DNA of 16,084 nucleotides from an uncultured Clostridia bacterium (GTDB taxonomy: Bacteria; Bacillota; Clostridia; TANB77; CAG-508). Of the stretch, positions 1 to 6,971 are shown piece after piece. The position numbers and the translations under genes are program-made. The notes under the pieces are model-generated. The model was given only the letters and a program-made list of their open reading frames with translations. It was not told where the DNA came from and searched no databases. Numbering within the stretch: position 1 is the first letter of the stretch; each line of letters begins with the position of its first letter. The stretch spans positions 1-16,084 of the forward strand of contig CANPWI010000016.1 in the NCBI GenBank assembly GCA_947584125.1, given 5' to 3'.

Positions 1-395
1 TTTATAAGGTTAATATTAGTTGGTCTAAGAGTAATAAAAGGTCTTTTTTGGTTTTTTATTATTCGAGCAAAGGTGTATATTTGCTTATAATTAGGTGGGT
101 ATATGCCGGCGATAAGAATATATTATTTGTATGCAAGCTGTATCTATCTATATGTTTTTACATTTGATTTATATATACGGTTAAATTATAGGTAATATAT
201 TCGAGATAAGATAACATTTATATTACTAAATGGTTGTTATTAGTCCATATTGGATGAATATAGCTGTTTATAGTGTTCTTGTTGTCGAACAACTGATTAA
301 TATGTGTGGTGGATTGCTTATTTATATAGCAATATATATTAGGTAAGTAATTATGCATATTAGTTTGAGTCGTAGATTAATATTAGCTTTATCGA
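1..395 (+). other. Non-coding G/T-rich region, possible untranslated RNA
   Basis: No reading frame of useful length or with a ribosome binding site is seen on either strand; stops are frequent in every plus frame. The plus strand has about twice as many G as C (roughly 77 to 33 over bases 1-420, counted by eye), the opposite of what is expected if this were a tail of the minus-strand gyrB unit. Several short inverted repeats occur: TAATAAAA (32-39) with TTTTATTA (54-61), AGCAAA with TTTGCT near 66-85, GTTGT/ACAAC near 283-295, and ATTGCT with AGCAAT near 313-334. The stretch runs straight into a strong plus-strand terminator at 396-450. It could be a structured non-coding RNA, the 3' untranslated end of a gene left of the window, or a decayed gene. 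No known RNA family was recognised. Confidence 0.35.
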
Positions 396-450
396 TTAAT
401 GCTTAGTGAAATATCACTAAGCATTAAATTTTTATATAAAAATTTTTTTT
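396..450 (+). terminator. Strong plus-strand intrinsic terminator with a second palindrome
   Basis: A perfect 14-bp stem, TTAATGCTTAGTGA (396-409) and TCACTAAGCATTAA (414-427), with the 4-base loop AATA, is followed by AATTTTTAT. A perfect 20-bp AT palindrome (426-445) overlaps its right foot and runs into eight T residues (443-450), giving a possible back-up terminator. On the minus strand the 14-bp stem is followed by TCGATAAAG with no U tract, so the element points to a transcript arriving from the left, not to gyrB. Confidence 0.8.
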
Positions 451-499
451 AATAATTACAATATTATAAAATATTCAATTTTTCCTTTAAATTGATTAC

Positions 500-535
500 G
501 GTTATCCACTTTTTGTTCATTGTTTGTGGATAACC
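500..535. promoter_or_regulatory. Inverted pair of DnaA boxes downstream of gyrB
   Basis: GGTTATCCAC (500-509) and GTGGATAACC (526-535) form a perfect 10-bp inverted repeat around a 16-base spacer. The arms contain DnaA-box 9-mers: TTATCCACT (502-510, 8 of 9 to TTATCCACA) and TGTGGATAA (525-533, exact reverse complement of the consensus). It lies 44 bases past the gyrB stop. In gyrB RNA it would also fold into a hairpin, but no U tract follows, so a simple terminator role is not supported. Confidence 0.5.
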
Positions 536-578
536 TCTTTGTATTATTAAATATAATTTAATAACTTTATTTAATATT

Positions 579-2507
579 TTAAACATCTAAGTTCTTTACA
601 TATTTTGCATTTTCTTCAATAAATGCTCTTCTAGGTCCAATTTCATCTCCCATTAATATTGTAAAAATTTCATCTGCTTTTATTGCATCTTCCATTGTTA
701 CTTTTATAAGTATTCTAGTTTTTGGATCCATTGTTGTTTCCCATAATTGGTCAGGGTTCATCTCTCCTAAACCTTTATATCTTTGTATTCCAAGTTGATC
801 TCTTTGTATCCCCTTTTCTTCTAATTCTTTAAATCTATTTGCTAAGTCTTCATCTGTATAACAATATATGTCTTCCATTCCTTTTTTAGATAGTTTATAT
901 AATGGTGGTTGAGCAAGATATACATTTCCGTTTTCTATTAATGGTCTCATATATCTAAAGAAAAATGTTAAAAGTAATGTTCTAATATGAGAACCGTCAA
1001 CATCAGCATCTGCCATTATTATTACTTTTCCATATCTAATCTTTGTTATATCAAAATCTGCTCCAATTCCTGCTCCAATAGCAAGTATTACTGGTTGCAA
1101 TTTATCATTTCCATATATTTTATCAGCTCTTGATTTTTCTACATTAAGCATTTTTCCCCATAATGGTAAAATTGCTTGATATTTTCTATCTCTTCCTTGT
1201 TTAGCACTACCTCCAGCAGAGTCTCCCTCAACTATATAAACTTCACATTCTTCTGGATTTTTACTACTACAGTCTGCAAGTTTTCCAGGTAAAGTTGCTC
1301 CTTCCATAGATGTCTTTTTTCTTACAAGTTCTCTTGCTTTTCTTGCTGCCTCTCTTGCTCTTGATGCACTAATACATTTTTCAAGTATTGCTTTTGCAAC
1401 TTGTGGATTTTCCTCTAAAAATGTAGCTAATGCTTCGTTTACCATACTTTGAACAATACCTGTTACCTCACTATTTCCAAGTTTTGTTTTTGTTTGTCCT
1501 TCAAATTGTGGTTCTTTAACTTTTACTGAAACTACAGCTGTAATTCCTTCTCTTATATCTTCACCTTGTAAATTAGCATCTTTTTCTTTTAATATATTGT
1601 GATTTCTTGCATAATCATTGAAAACTTTTGTTAATGCTCTTTTAAATCCTTCTAAATGAGTTCCTCCCTCTATTGTATTAATATTATTAACAAAAGTATA
1701 TATATTTTCAGAATATGCACTAGTATATTGTATTGCTATTTCTACTGGAACTTCACCATTTTTTTCTATATATATTGGTTGTTGATGTAATTTTTCTTTA
1801 TTTTTATTTAAATATTCAACAAAAGAAACTAGTCCACCTTCAAAGCAGAATTCTGCTTTTTTTATATCTTCCTGTCTTTTATCTTCTATTGATATTTTTA
1901 ATCCTTTTGTTAAAAATGCCATTTCTCTAAATCTATTTTCTAGTACTTCATACTCATATTCTAAAGTTTCAAATATAGTATCATCTGCTAAAAATCTAAC
2001 TTTTGTTCCTGTTTTATTTGAATCTCCAATTCTTTCTAGTTTTTTTACAGTTTTTCCTTTTTCAAAACTCATTTGGAATATTCCGCCATCTCTTTGTATT
2101 GTAACTTCTGTCCAATTAGATAAAGCATTTACAACAGATGAACCAACTCCATGAAGTCCTCCAGATACTTTATATCCACTGTCTCCTCCAAATTTTCCTC
2201 CTGCGTGTAAAACTGTATATACTGTTTCTGCTGCAGAGATTCCTGTTTTTGGATGTATATCAACTGGTATTCCTCTACCATCATCTTCAACACTTATAAT
2301 ATTTCCAGGCTCTATTGTTACATTTATATTTTTACAGTATCCAGCTAGTGCTTCATCAACAGCATTATCAACTATTTCATATACTAAATGATGTAGTCCT
2401 CTAACAGATACACTACCTATATACATACCTGGTCTTTTTCTTACGGCTTCCAAACCTTCCAAGACTTGTATTTGATCTGCACCATATTCATGCTCAAACT
2501 TTTCCAT
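579..2507 (-). CDS. gyrB: DNA gyrase subunit B
   Basis: ATPase subunit of the type II topoisomerase that introduces negative supercoils with GyrA. The 642-residue length is normal for Gram-positive GyrB. The N-terminal GHKL ATPase shows EIVDNAVDEA (44-53), DDGRGIP (75-81) and the glycine-rich GLHGVGSSVVNALS (117-130). The transducer domain follows, then the TOPRIM domain with EGDSAGG (427-433) and the metal-binding DADVD (500-504), and the C-terminal RYKGLGEMNP motif. The loop after EGDSAGG reads LPLWGKMLNVEK, with Trp where many GyrB have Arg or Lys; from memory this is a common clostridial form. The ATG start is fixed by GGAGG at 2516-2520. The downstream gene is not gyrA, unlike many Firmicutes, so gyrA must lie elsewhere. 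A separate promoter sits just upstream. Confidence 0.97.
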   Translation of the reverse strand: MEKFEHEYGADQIQVLEGLEAVRKRPGMYIGSVSVRGLHHLVYEIVDNAVDEALAGYCKNINVTIEPGNIISVEDDGRGIPVDIHPKTGISAAETVYTVLHAGGKFGGDSGYKVSGGLHGVGSSVVNALSNWTEVTIQRDGGIFQMSFEKGKTVKKLERIGDSNKTGTKVRFLADDTIFETLEYEYEVLENRFREMAFLTKGLKISIEDKRQEDIKKAEFCFEGGLVSFVEYLNKNKEKLHQQPIYIEKNGEVPVEIAIQYTSAYSENIYTFVNNINTIEGGTHLEGFKRALTKVFNDYARNHNILKEKDANLQGEDIREGITAVVSVKVKEPQFEGQTKTKLGNSEVTGIVQSMVNEALATFLEENPQVAKAILEKCISASRAREAARKARELVRKKTSMEGATLPGKLADCSSKNPEECEVYIVEGDSAGGSAKQGRDRKYQAILPLWGKMLNVEKSRADKIYGNDKLQPVILAIGAGIGADFDITKIRYGKVIIMADADVDGSHIRTLLLTFFFRYMRPLIENGNVYLAQPPLYKLSKKGMEDIYCYTDEDLANRFKELEEKGIQRDQLGIQRYKGLGEMNPDQLWETTMDPKTRILIKVTMEDAIKADEIFTILMGDEIGPRRAFIEENAKYVKNLDV

Positions 2508-2546
2508 TAAAATTTCCTCCTTAAATGTCCTCTTATGTCTTTACTT

Positions 2547-2576
2547 ATTATATTATTAAAGTTCAAAAAAAATCAA
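2547..2576 (-). promoter_or_regulatory. Predicted sigma-A promoter of gyrB
   Basis: Read on the minus strand, TTGATT (2571-2576) and a perfect TATAAT (2547-2552) are separated by 18 bases. This lies in the 89-base gap between remB and gyrB, about 27 bases before the gyrB ribosome binding site. It implies gyrB can be expressed apart from the dnaA-remB genes. Confidence 0.6.
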
Positions 2577-2596
2577 GTTTTTATTATAAAATATTT

Positions 2597-2851
2597 TTAA
2601 TTTATAATTTTTGTTTCTATTCTTTTTGCTATTGTTATAGATGATATATTAGAGATAAAACCCTTTGTTTTTCCTTCTTCATAAATAATTAAAGTTCTTT
2701 TTTTTTCATTAGATATATCTAAAACATCTTCTTTTTTTACTAAATTATTTATTGTATTTTCTAAATCAATTTCATTATAATTTTCAATATTGAATATTCC
2801 TATTATGTTATTGCTATTTAAAATATAATTATTTCCTATGTGAACATACAT
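2597..2851 (-). CDS. remB: RemB/YaaB family DNA-binding regulator (DUF370)
   Basis: This 84-residue protein matches the small RemB (YaaB, DUF370) family, recognised by the MYVHIGNNYILNSNNIIGIF start, the central NEKKRTLIIYEEGK stretch and its place between recF and gyrB. In Bacillus subtilis the family regulates extracellular matrix genes; whether it does so here is not shown by the sequence. It starts two bases after the recF stop, with an AAAGG-type ribosome binding site inside the end of recF, so it is almost certainly translated from the dnaN-recF-remB message. The family has no catalytic residues to check. The identification rests on similarity plus position, which agree well. Confidence 0.85.
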   Translation of the reverse strand: MYVHIGNNYILNSNNIIGIFNIENYNEIDLENTINNLVKKEDVLDISNEKKRTLIIYEEGKTKGFISNISSITIAKRIETKIIN

Positions 2852-2853
2852 AT

Positions 2854-3918
2854 TTATTTTACCTTTCCTGAAATAACACTATACTGATTTCCTTTTAAAT
2901 TATCTAATTGCAATTTATCTGTACAAGTTATTAATACTTGTGTATCTTTTATATTTCTAATAAAACTATCAATTCTATTTTTATCAAGTTCTGACATAAA
3001 ATCATCTAATAATAAAATTGGGTACTCTCCTATTTCATCATAAACAATTTGAAGTTCAGAAATTTTTAAAGAAAGTATTGCTGTTCTATGTTGACCTTGT
3101 GAACCATATATATTTACTTTTTTATTATTTATTAATACATCAAAATCATCTCTATGAATTCCTTTTGTTGTATATCCTTTTTTTATATCTATAAATTGTG
3201 ATTTTTCTAAATTTTCTAAATATTCATTTTCAGTAGAAAAATCTGAATAATATTTTATATCTATATTTTCTTTATTTTGTGTTATTTCGTTATGAATATT
3301 ATTTATTTTTTTTATGATTTTTTCTATAAATTCTTTTCTATATTCATAAACTTTTTTTGCATGAATTACTAATGATTCATCCCATATTTTTAATATTTTT
3401 TTATCTTTTCCTTCAAAATTTATTTGTCTTAAATAATTATTTCTTTGTTCTAATGTTTTATTATATAAATTTAGATGATATAAATAGTTTGGTCTTAATT
3501 GACTAATCATAATATCTAAAAATTTTCTTCTATTTGCTGGCCCACTTTTTAAAATTTGTATATCATCTGGACTAAACATTACAATATTTATATTTCCCAC
3601 TAACTCACTTAATTTTTTTACTTTTATACCATTTACGAAAATATCTTTTTTGTTTGTTATATTAATTTGTATTTTCCCATCTCTATCAATTTTTTTATAT
3701 TCAATTTCTATTTTAGAATTTTGTTCATCTAAATTTATAAGTTCTTTATCTTTTTTTGTTCTAAAAGATTTTCCCATTGCACATACAAAAATTGCTTCTA
3801 AAATATTTGTTTTTCCTTGTGCATTATCACCATAGAATATATTTATTCCTTTATCAAATTCAATTAATTGTTCTTTATAATTTCTAAAATTGCTTAGTTT
3901 TATATTTTTTATGTACAT
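2854..3918 (-). CDS. recF: DNA replication and repair protein RecF
   Basis: SMC-like ATPase that helps load RecA at single-strand gaps with RecO and RecR. The 354 residues begin with the family opening MYIKNIKLSNFRNY. Walker A is GDNAQGKT (30-37), the ABC-type signature is GSQGQHR (272-278), and Walker B is ILLLDD (301-306) followed by FMSELD. The middle is lysine- and asparagine-rich and probably helical. I chose the ATG at 3916-3918 because GGAG (3925-3928) sits six bases upstream. A TTG twelve bases further out would add MEKK but would put the ribosome binding site inside the gene. It follows dnaN by 21 bases and precedes remB by 2. The S4-domain gene (yaaA/rlbA) usual between dnaN and recF is missing. 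Confidence 0.95.
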   Translation of the reverse strand: MYIKNIKLSNFRNYKEQLIEFDKGINIFYGDNAQGKTNILEAIFVCAMGKSFRTKKDKELINLDEQNSKIEIEYKKIDRDGKIQINITNKKDIFVNGIKVKKLSELVGNINIVMFSPDDIQILKSGPANRRKFLDIMISQLRPNYLYHLNLYNKTLEQRNNYLRQINFEGKDKKILKIWDESLVIHAKKVYEYRKEFIEKIIKKINNIHNEITQNKENIDIKYYSDFSTENEYLENLEKSQFIDIKKGYTTKGIHRDDFDVLINNKKVNIYGSQGQHRTAILSLKISELQIVYDEIGEYPILLLDDFMSELDKNRIDSFIRNIKDTQVLITCTDKLQLDNLKGNQYSVISGKVK

Positions 3919-3939
3919 TTTTTTCTCCAACTAATTTTA

Positions 3940-5058
3940 TTAATCTTTCATTCTAATTGGTAAAATCATATACTTATAATCCCCTATTTCTTCTGTTGGT
4001 CTTATAATACATGGTGAAATATTTGAACCGAAATCAACAAATACTTCTTCATCATCTATTACTTTTAGTGCATCTAAGAAATATTTTGGATTAAATCCTG
4101 CTTCTAATATTTTACCTTCTGTAGATACATATAGTTCTTCTTTTGCATCACCTGTTTGGTTTGTACATGAAATAGTTACTTTTCCTATTTCTATTAATAC
4201 TTTAACAGGATATTTTTTTTCTTTTTCTATAGAAGATGTTGAAATTAAACTAATTCTTTCAAAACAACTTTGTAAATCATTTTTATTAACTCTTATTCTT
4301 GTTTCCCAATTTTCAGGTATAACATTTTTATAGTTTAAAAATTCTCCATCTAATAATCTTGTTACAATTTTACAGTTTTCCATTTCAAATAAAGCTTGAT
4401 TTTTTGCTATTCCTATTTTTACTTTATCAAAAGAATCTAATATTATTTTATTTACTTCATTTAATGTTTTTCCAGGAATTACTGCATTAAAATCATTTGA
4501 TGGTTTTTGTAAGAAACAACTTTTCCATCCTAGTCTAAATCCATCAACTGCAACTACATTTAGTTTATTATTATTTACTTCAAATAAACATCCTGTGAAA
4601 ATTGGTCTATTTTCTTCTATACTAACAGCAAATATTGTTTTTCTTATCATATTTTTTAATGTGTTTTGTTCAAGTTCTATAGAATTTTCAACATCTATTT
4701 TTGGTAATTCAGGAAATTCTTCTGGATTCATTGTTGCTAATTTATATAAAGAACCTTCACATTCTATTACTAATAAGTTATTATCATTTAATGTTATATT
4801 TATTTCTGTATCAGGTAATTTTCTTATAATCTCACTAAACATTATAGCATTTACAACTGTACTACCTTGAGATTCAACAGTACAATCCATAATATATTCT
4901 ATTCCTATTTCTAAATCATAAGTTGTTAATTTAATTTGGTTATCATTAGTTTGGATTAATATACCTTCTAATATTGGCATTGTTGTTTTAGATGCAACAG
5001 CTTTTACTACGGAAGTAATAGCTTTGCTTAATTTTTCTTTCTCACAAATTATTTTCAT
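3940..5058 (-). CDS. dnaN: DNA polymerase III beta subunit (sliding clamp)
   Basis: Ring-shaped dimeric clamp that tethers DNA polymerase III and many repair factors to DNA. The protein has 372 residues, the usual length for three repeated clamp folds. Family features include MKIICEKEKLSKAI at the start, the middle segment IRKTIFAVSIEENRPIFTG, and the C-terminal YMILPIRMKD, whose I-M end forms part of the partner-binding pocket. The ATG at 5056-5058 is preferred: GGAG (5068-5071) is nine bases upstream. A TTG six bases earlier would leave only three bases. The 321-base gap to dnaA contains the unwinding part of the origin, so dnaN may have a promoter there; none was clear. It is co-directional with dnaA and recF. 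Confidence 0.97.
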   Translation of the reverse strand: MKIICEKEKLSKAITSVVKAVASKTTMPILEGILIQTNDNQIKLTTYDLEIGIEYIMDCTVESQGSTVVNAIMFSEIIRKLPDTEINITLNDNNLLVIECEGSLYKLATMNPEEFPELPKIDVENSIELEQNTLKNMIRKTIFAVSIEENRPIFTGCLFEVNNNKLNVVAVDGFRLGWKSCFLQKPSNDFNAVIPGKTLNEVNKIILDSFDKVKIGIAKNQALFEMENCKIVTRLLDGEFLNYKNVIPENWETRIRVNKNDLQSCFERISLISTSSIEKEKKYPVKVLIEIGKVTISCTNQTGDAKEELYVSTEGKILEAGFNPKYFLDALKVIDDEEVFVDFGSNISPCIIRPTEEIGDYKYMILPIRMKD

Positions 5059-5071
5059 TTTCAATTTCTCC

Positions 5072-5134
5072 TTTTTTTAATTAATTAAATATTTTTAGTA
5101 GTAGTAGTATTAGTACGGTGGATAATGTGGAAAA
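5072..5134 (-). other. Basal origin unwinding element with DnaA-trios
   Basis: From right to left are two abutting DnaA boxes (5117-5134; on the minus strand TTTTCCACA then TTATCCACC, each 8 of 9), a short GC cluster (5116-5118), and a trinucleotide tract at 5096-5113 reading TAG four times, TAT, TAG. An almost pure AT run follows (5072-5095). This order and polarity match the box, GC-rich, DnaA-trio, AT-rich module described for Bacillus subtilis, where trios read 3'-GAT-5'. DNA melting should begin here. Confidence 0.75.
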
Positions 5135-5294
5135 CTATGTTAATACTATTTAGCCCTAAATGAAAGTGATGTTAATAATTATGTGTATAACTAATATAGA
5201 TTTCCACTATGATTTTTTTGTGATGTGTAAAGATTAGTTTTCAACAAATTATTAACAGACAATTCACATAGTTTTGTGGATAACCAATGTACCT

Positions 5295-5306
5295 ATTCCG
5301 TAAGAA
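5295..5306 (+). repeat. Origin motif ATTCCGTAAGAA, copy 1
   Basis: An exact 12-mer shared with 6858-6869. It begins 11 bases after the end of the exact DnaA box at 5275-5283 and is followed by GAATTTAAA. No known binding site was recognised. Confidence 0.5.
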
Positions 5307-5320
5307 GAATTTAAATTTGA

Positions 5321-5348
5321 TTTTCCAAACAAGTATTTTTCCAAACAA
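5321..5348. repeat. Tandem direct repeat TTTTCCAAACAA in oriC
   Basis: Two exact copies of the 12-mer lie at 5321-5332 and 5337-5348, a 16-base period. Each begins with TTTTCCAAA, which matches the DnaA box TTATCCACA at seven of nine positions, so they may be weak DnaA sites or a separate protein-binding site. They lie 38-65 bases past the dnaA stop. Confidence 0.55.
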
Positions 5349-5385
5349 TATTTTTAAAAAATATCTATAATTATTTAAAAATGAA

Positions 5386-6732
5386 TTATTGTTGATTTAA
5401 AATTATGTTTTTAACACTTTCCACAATTGCTTTTGTATTATTAGTTTCTTTCTTTATTTCATTTTCTATTTTTGTACAAGCATGCATAACTGTTGTGTGA
5501 TCTCTTTTTCCAAAATCTAATCCAATTTGTTTATAAGATAAATCTGCAATTTCTCTACATAAATACATTGCTATTTGTCTTGGATATGCAACTTCATTTG
5601 AACGCTTTGAACTTGTCATGTCTTTTTCATTAATATTAAAATATTTTGAAACAACTTGTTGTATATATTCTGAAGACATTACTTTTTCTCTTTTTGAAAT
5701 TACATCATTAATACAAGCTTCAGCTAATTCTATTGTTATTGGTGTATGTATTAATGAAGCTTTTGCAATTATTTTGTTTAATGTTCCTTCCAATTCTCTT
5801 ATGTTTGAATCAATTCTAGTAGCTATATTTGAAAGAATTAAATCATCTATTACTATATTATCTAATTGTACTTTTTTTCTTAATATGGCTAAACGAGTTT
5901 CATAATCTGCATTTGAAACATCAGCAATAAGTCCCCATTCAAATCTTGATTTTAATCTATCTTCTAAATGATCAATATCTTTTGGAGCTTTATCACTAGA
6001 AATAATTATCTGTTTACCCTCTTCATGTAATGTATTGAAAGTATGAAAAAATTCTTCTTGTATTCTTTCTTTTCCAGCTATAAATTGAATATCATCTATA
6101 AGTAAAACATCTATATTTCTATATTTAATTCTAAATTCTTCATTTGTATTATCTTTTATTGCATTAATAAATTCATTTGTAAATTTTTCAGAGGTTACAT
6201 ATAAAACCTTCTTATCTTTGCTAGTTTCTGCAACATAGTTTCCTATAGCATGCATTAAGTGTGTTTTGCCAAGTCCAACTCCTCCATATAAGAAAAGAGG
6301 ATTATATGCTTGACCAGGTGCTTCAGCTACAGCTAAAGCTGCTGCATGCGCAAAACGGTTATTACTTCCAACAACAAAACTATCAAATGTGTATTTTTTA
6401 TTTAAACTAGAATTTATATTATTGATAATACTTATTGGTGAAGGTAATTCAACATCATCTTCTAAACTTATGTTTTTTTCTTTTGGATTGTCGATAATAA
6501 GAGACAATTCACAATTTTTATTGGTTAGATAATTAAAGCAATTTACTATAACATCTTTGTTTCTATTAATAATAACATCTCCATGTTGAATTGAGTTTAC
6601 TCTTAAAAAAATTGTGTTTCCCTCTATGTGATCAAGTTCTAAAGGTAAAATCCAAGTAATATAAGTTATATGAGTAACTTCATCCTTTAGAAGCTCCTTG
6701 ACTTTTGTCATAAGTTCTTGTTCATTTTGCAT
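5386..6732 (-). CDS. dnaA: Chromosomal replication initiator DnaA
   Basis: AAA+ ATPase that binds DnaA boxes, forms an ATP-dependent filament and opens the origin. The 448-residue protein has the N-terminal helicase-loader domain I (about 1-80), a short acidic linker (about 81-110), the AAA+ core with Walker A GGVGLGKT (150-157) and Walker B LLIDD (210-214), and the C-terminal domain IV with the DnaA-box recognition motif GKRDHTTVMHA. The chosen start is the ATG at 6730-6732, nine bases after AAAGGA; the upstream ATG and TTG would overlap that site. It is flanked by both halves of oriC, with DnaA boxes on each side that would also permit autoregulation. It diverges from rpmH. Confidence 0.98.
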   Translation of the reverse strand: MQNEQELMTKVKELLKDEVTHITYITWILPLELDHIEGNTIFLRVNSIQHGDVIINRNKDVIVNCFNYLTNKNCELSLIIDNPKEKNISLEDDVELPSPISIINNINSSLNKKYTFDSFVVGSNNRFAHAAALAVAEAPGQAYNPLFLYGGVGLGKTHLMHAIGNYVAETSKDKKVLYVTSEKFTNEFINAIKDNTNEEFRIKYRNIDVLLIDDIQFIAGKERIQEEFFHTFNTLHEEGKQIIISSDKAPKDIDHLEDRLKSRFEWGLIADVSNADYETRLAILRKKVQLDNIVIDDLILSNIATRIDSNIRELEGTLNKIIAKASLIHTPITIELAEACINDVISKREKVMSSEYIQQVVSKYFNINEKDMTSSKRSNEVAYPRQIAMYLCREIADLSYKQIGLDFGKRDHTTVMHACTKIENEIKKETNNTKAIVESVKNIILNQQ

Positions 6733-6775
6733 TTTTTTCATTCCTTTCAATTTTGATGTTTTTTATGTGTAATGT

Positions 6776-6804
6776 ATAATATCAAAAAAATAAAAACAAA
6801 GCAA
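6776..6804 (-). promoter_or_regulatory. Possible dnaA promoter
   Basis: On the minus strand TATTAT (6776-6781) is 17 bases from TTGCTT (6799-6804). The -10 is good (5 of 6) but the -35 is weak (3 of 6). It lies about 45 bases before the dnaA start, and the DnaA boxes at 6811-6840 lie just upstream, consistent with autorepression by DnaA. Confidence 0.4.
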
Positions 6805-6810
6805 TAAAAA

Positions 6811-6840
6811 TGTGGAAAAAAAATAAAAAATTGTGGATAA
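6811..6840. promoter_or_regulatory. oriC: oriC part 2: DnaA boxes between dnaA and rpmH
   Basis: TGTGGAAAA (6811-6819, 8 of 9) and TGTGGATAA (6832-6840, exact) are spaced 21 bases start to start, two helical turns, in the same orientation as the boxes on the other side of dnaA. The surrounding 239-base gap also carries the dnaA and rpmH promoters. No trio tract was found on this side. Confidence 0.7.
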
Positions 6841-6857
6841 ATCTAAAAAAGTGTAGA

Positions 6858-6869
6858 ATTCCGTAAGAA
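6858..6869 (+). repeat. Origin motif ATTCCGTAAGAA, copy 2
   Basis: The second exact copy begins 17 bases after the end of the exact DnaA box at 6832-6840 and is followed by ATTTTAAA, similar to copy 1. It ends 13 bases before the rpmH -35, so it could be an upstream regulator site for rpmH as well as an origin element. Confidence 0.5.
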
Positions 6870-6882
6870 ATTTTAAAAGTAC

Positions 6883-6912
6883 TTGACAATTAACATTATT
6901 ATAATGTATAAT
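6883..6912 (+). promoter_or_regulatory. Strong sigma-A promoter of rpmH
   Basis: Perfect TTGACA (6883-6888) and perfect TATAAT (6907-6912) with an 18-base spacer. The predicted transcript start, near 6919, gives a leader of about 53 bases before rpmH. It is the best promoter in the window, as expected for a ribosomal protein gene. Confidence 0.85.
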
Positions 6913-6934
6913 AGCATAGATAAAAATTATTATG

Positions 6935-6952
6935 ATAGGGCGTAAGCCCTAT
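6935..6952 (+). promoter_or_regulatory. GNRA-capped hairpin in the rpmH leader
   Basis: ATAGGGC (6935-6941) pairs perfectly with GCCCTAT (6946-6952) around a GTAA tetraloop, a GNRA type that is unusually stable in RNA. It starts about 16 bases from the predicted 5' end and ends seven bases before the AGGAGG at 6960-6965. No U tract follows, so it is not a terminator; a role in mRNA stability or translation is an inference. Confidence 0.6.
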
Positions 6953-6971
6953 AACTATTAGGAGGTGCAAA

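Larger units (their letters stand above)
5059..5385. other. oriC: oriC part 1: dnaA-dnaN intergenic region
   Basis: This 327-base gap has no gene and carries several DnaA-box-like 9-mers, all in the same orientation: GGTGGATAA (5117-5125), TGTGGAAAA (5126-5134), TGTGTATAA (5182-5190) and the exact TGTGGATAA (5275-5283). Next to dnaN are an AT run and a TAG-repeat tract. Near dnaA are two copies of TTTTCCAAACAA and the 12-mer ATTCCGTAAGAA. Firmicutes origins are often bipartite around dnaA, with unwinding on the dnaN side, and this fits. Confidence 0.85.

Noticed and set aside
103..195. ATG-started 30-codon frame MPAIRIYYLY in the left non-coding region
   Set aside because: No ribosome binding site, no similarity recognised, and the length is within chance for this composition.
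1733..1930. Short plus-strand frame of 65 residues inside gyrB, leucine-rich and membrane-like
   Set aside because: It lies opposite the conserved gyrB coding sequence; poly-leucine and phenylalanine runs are expected from the antisense of lysine- and glutamate-rich codons.
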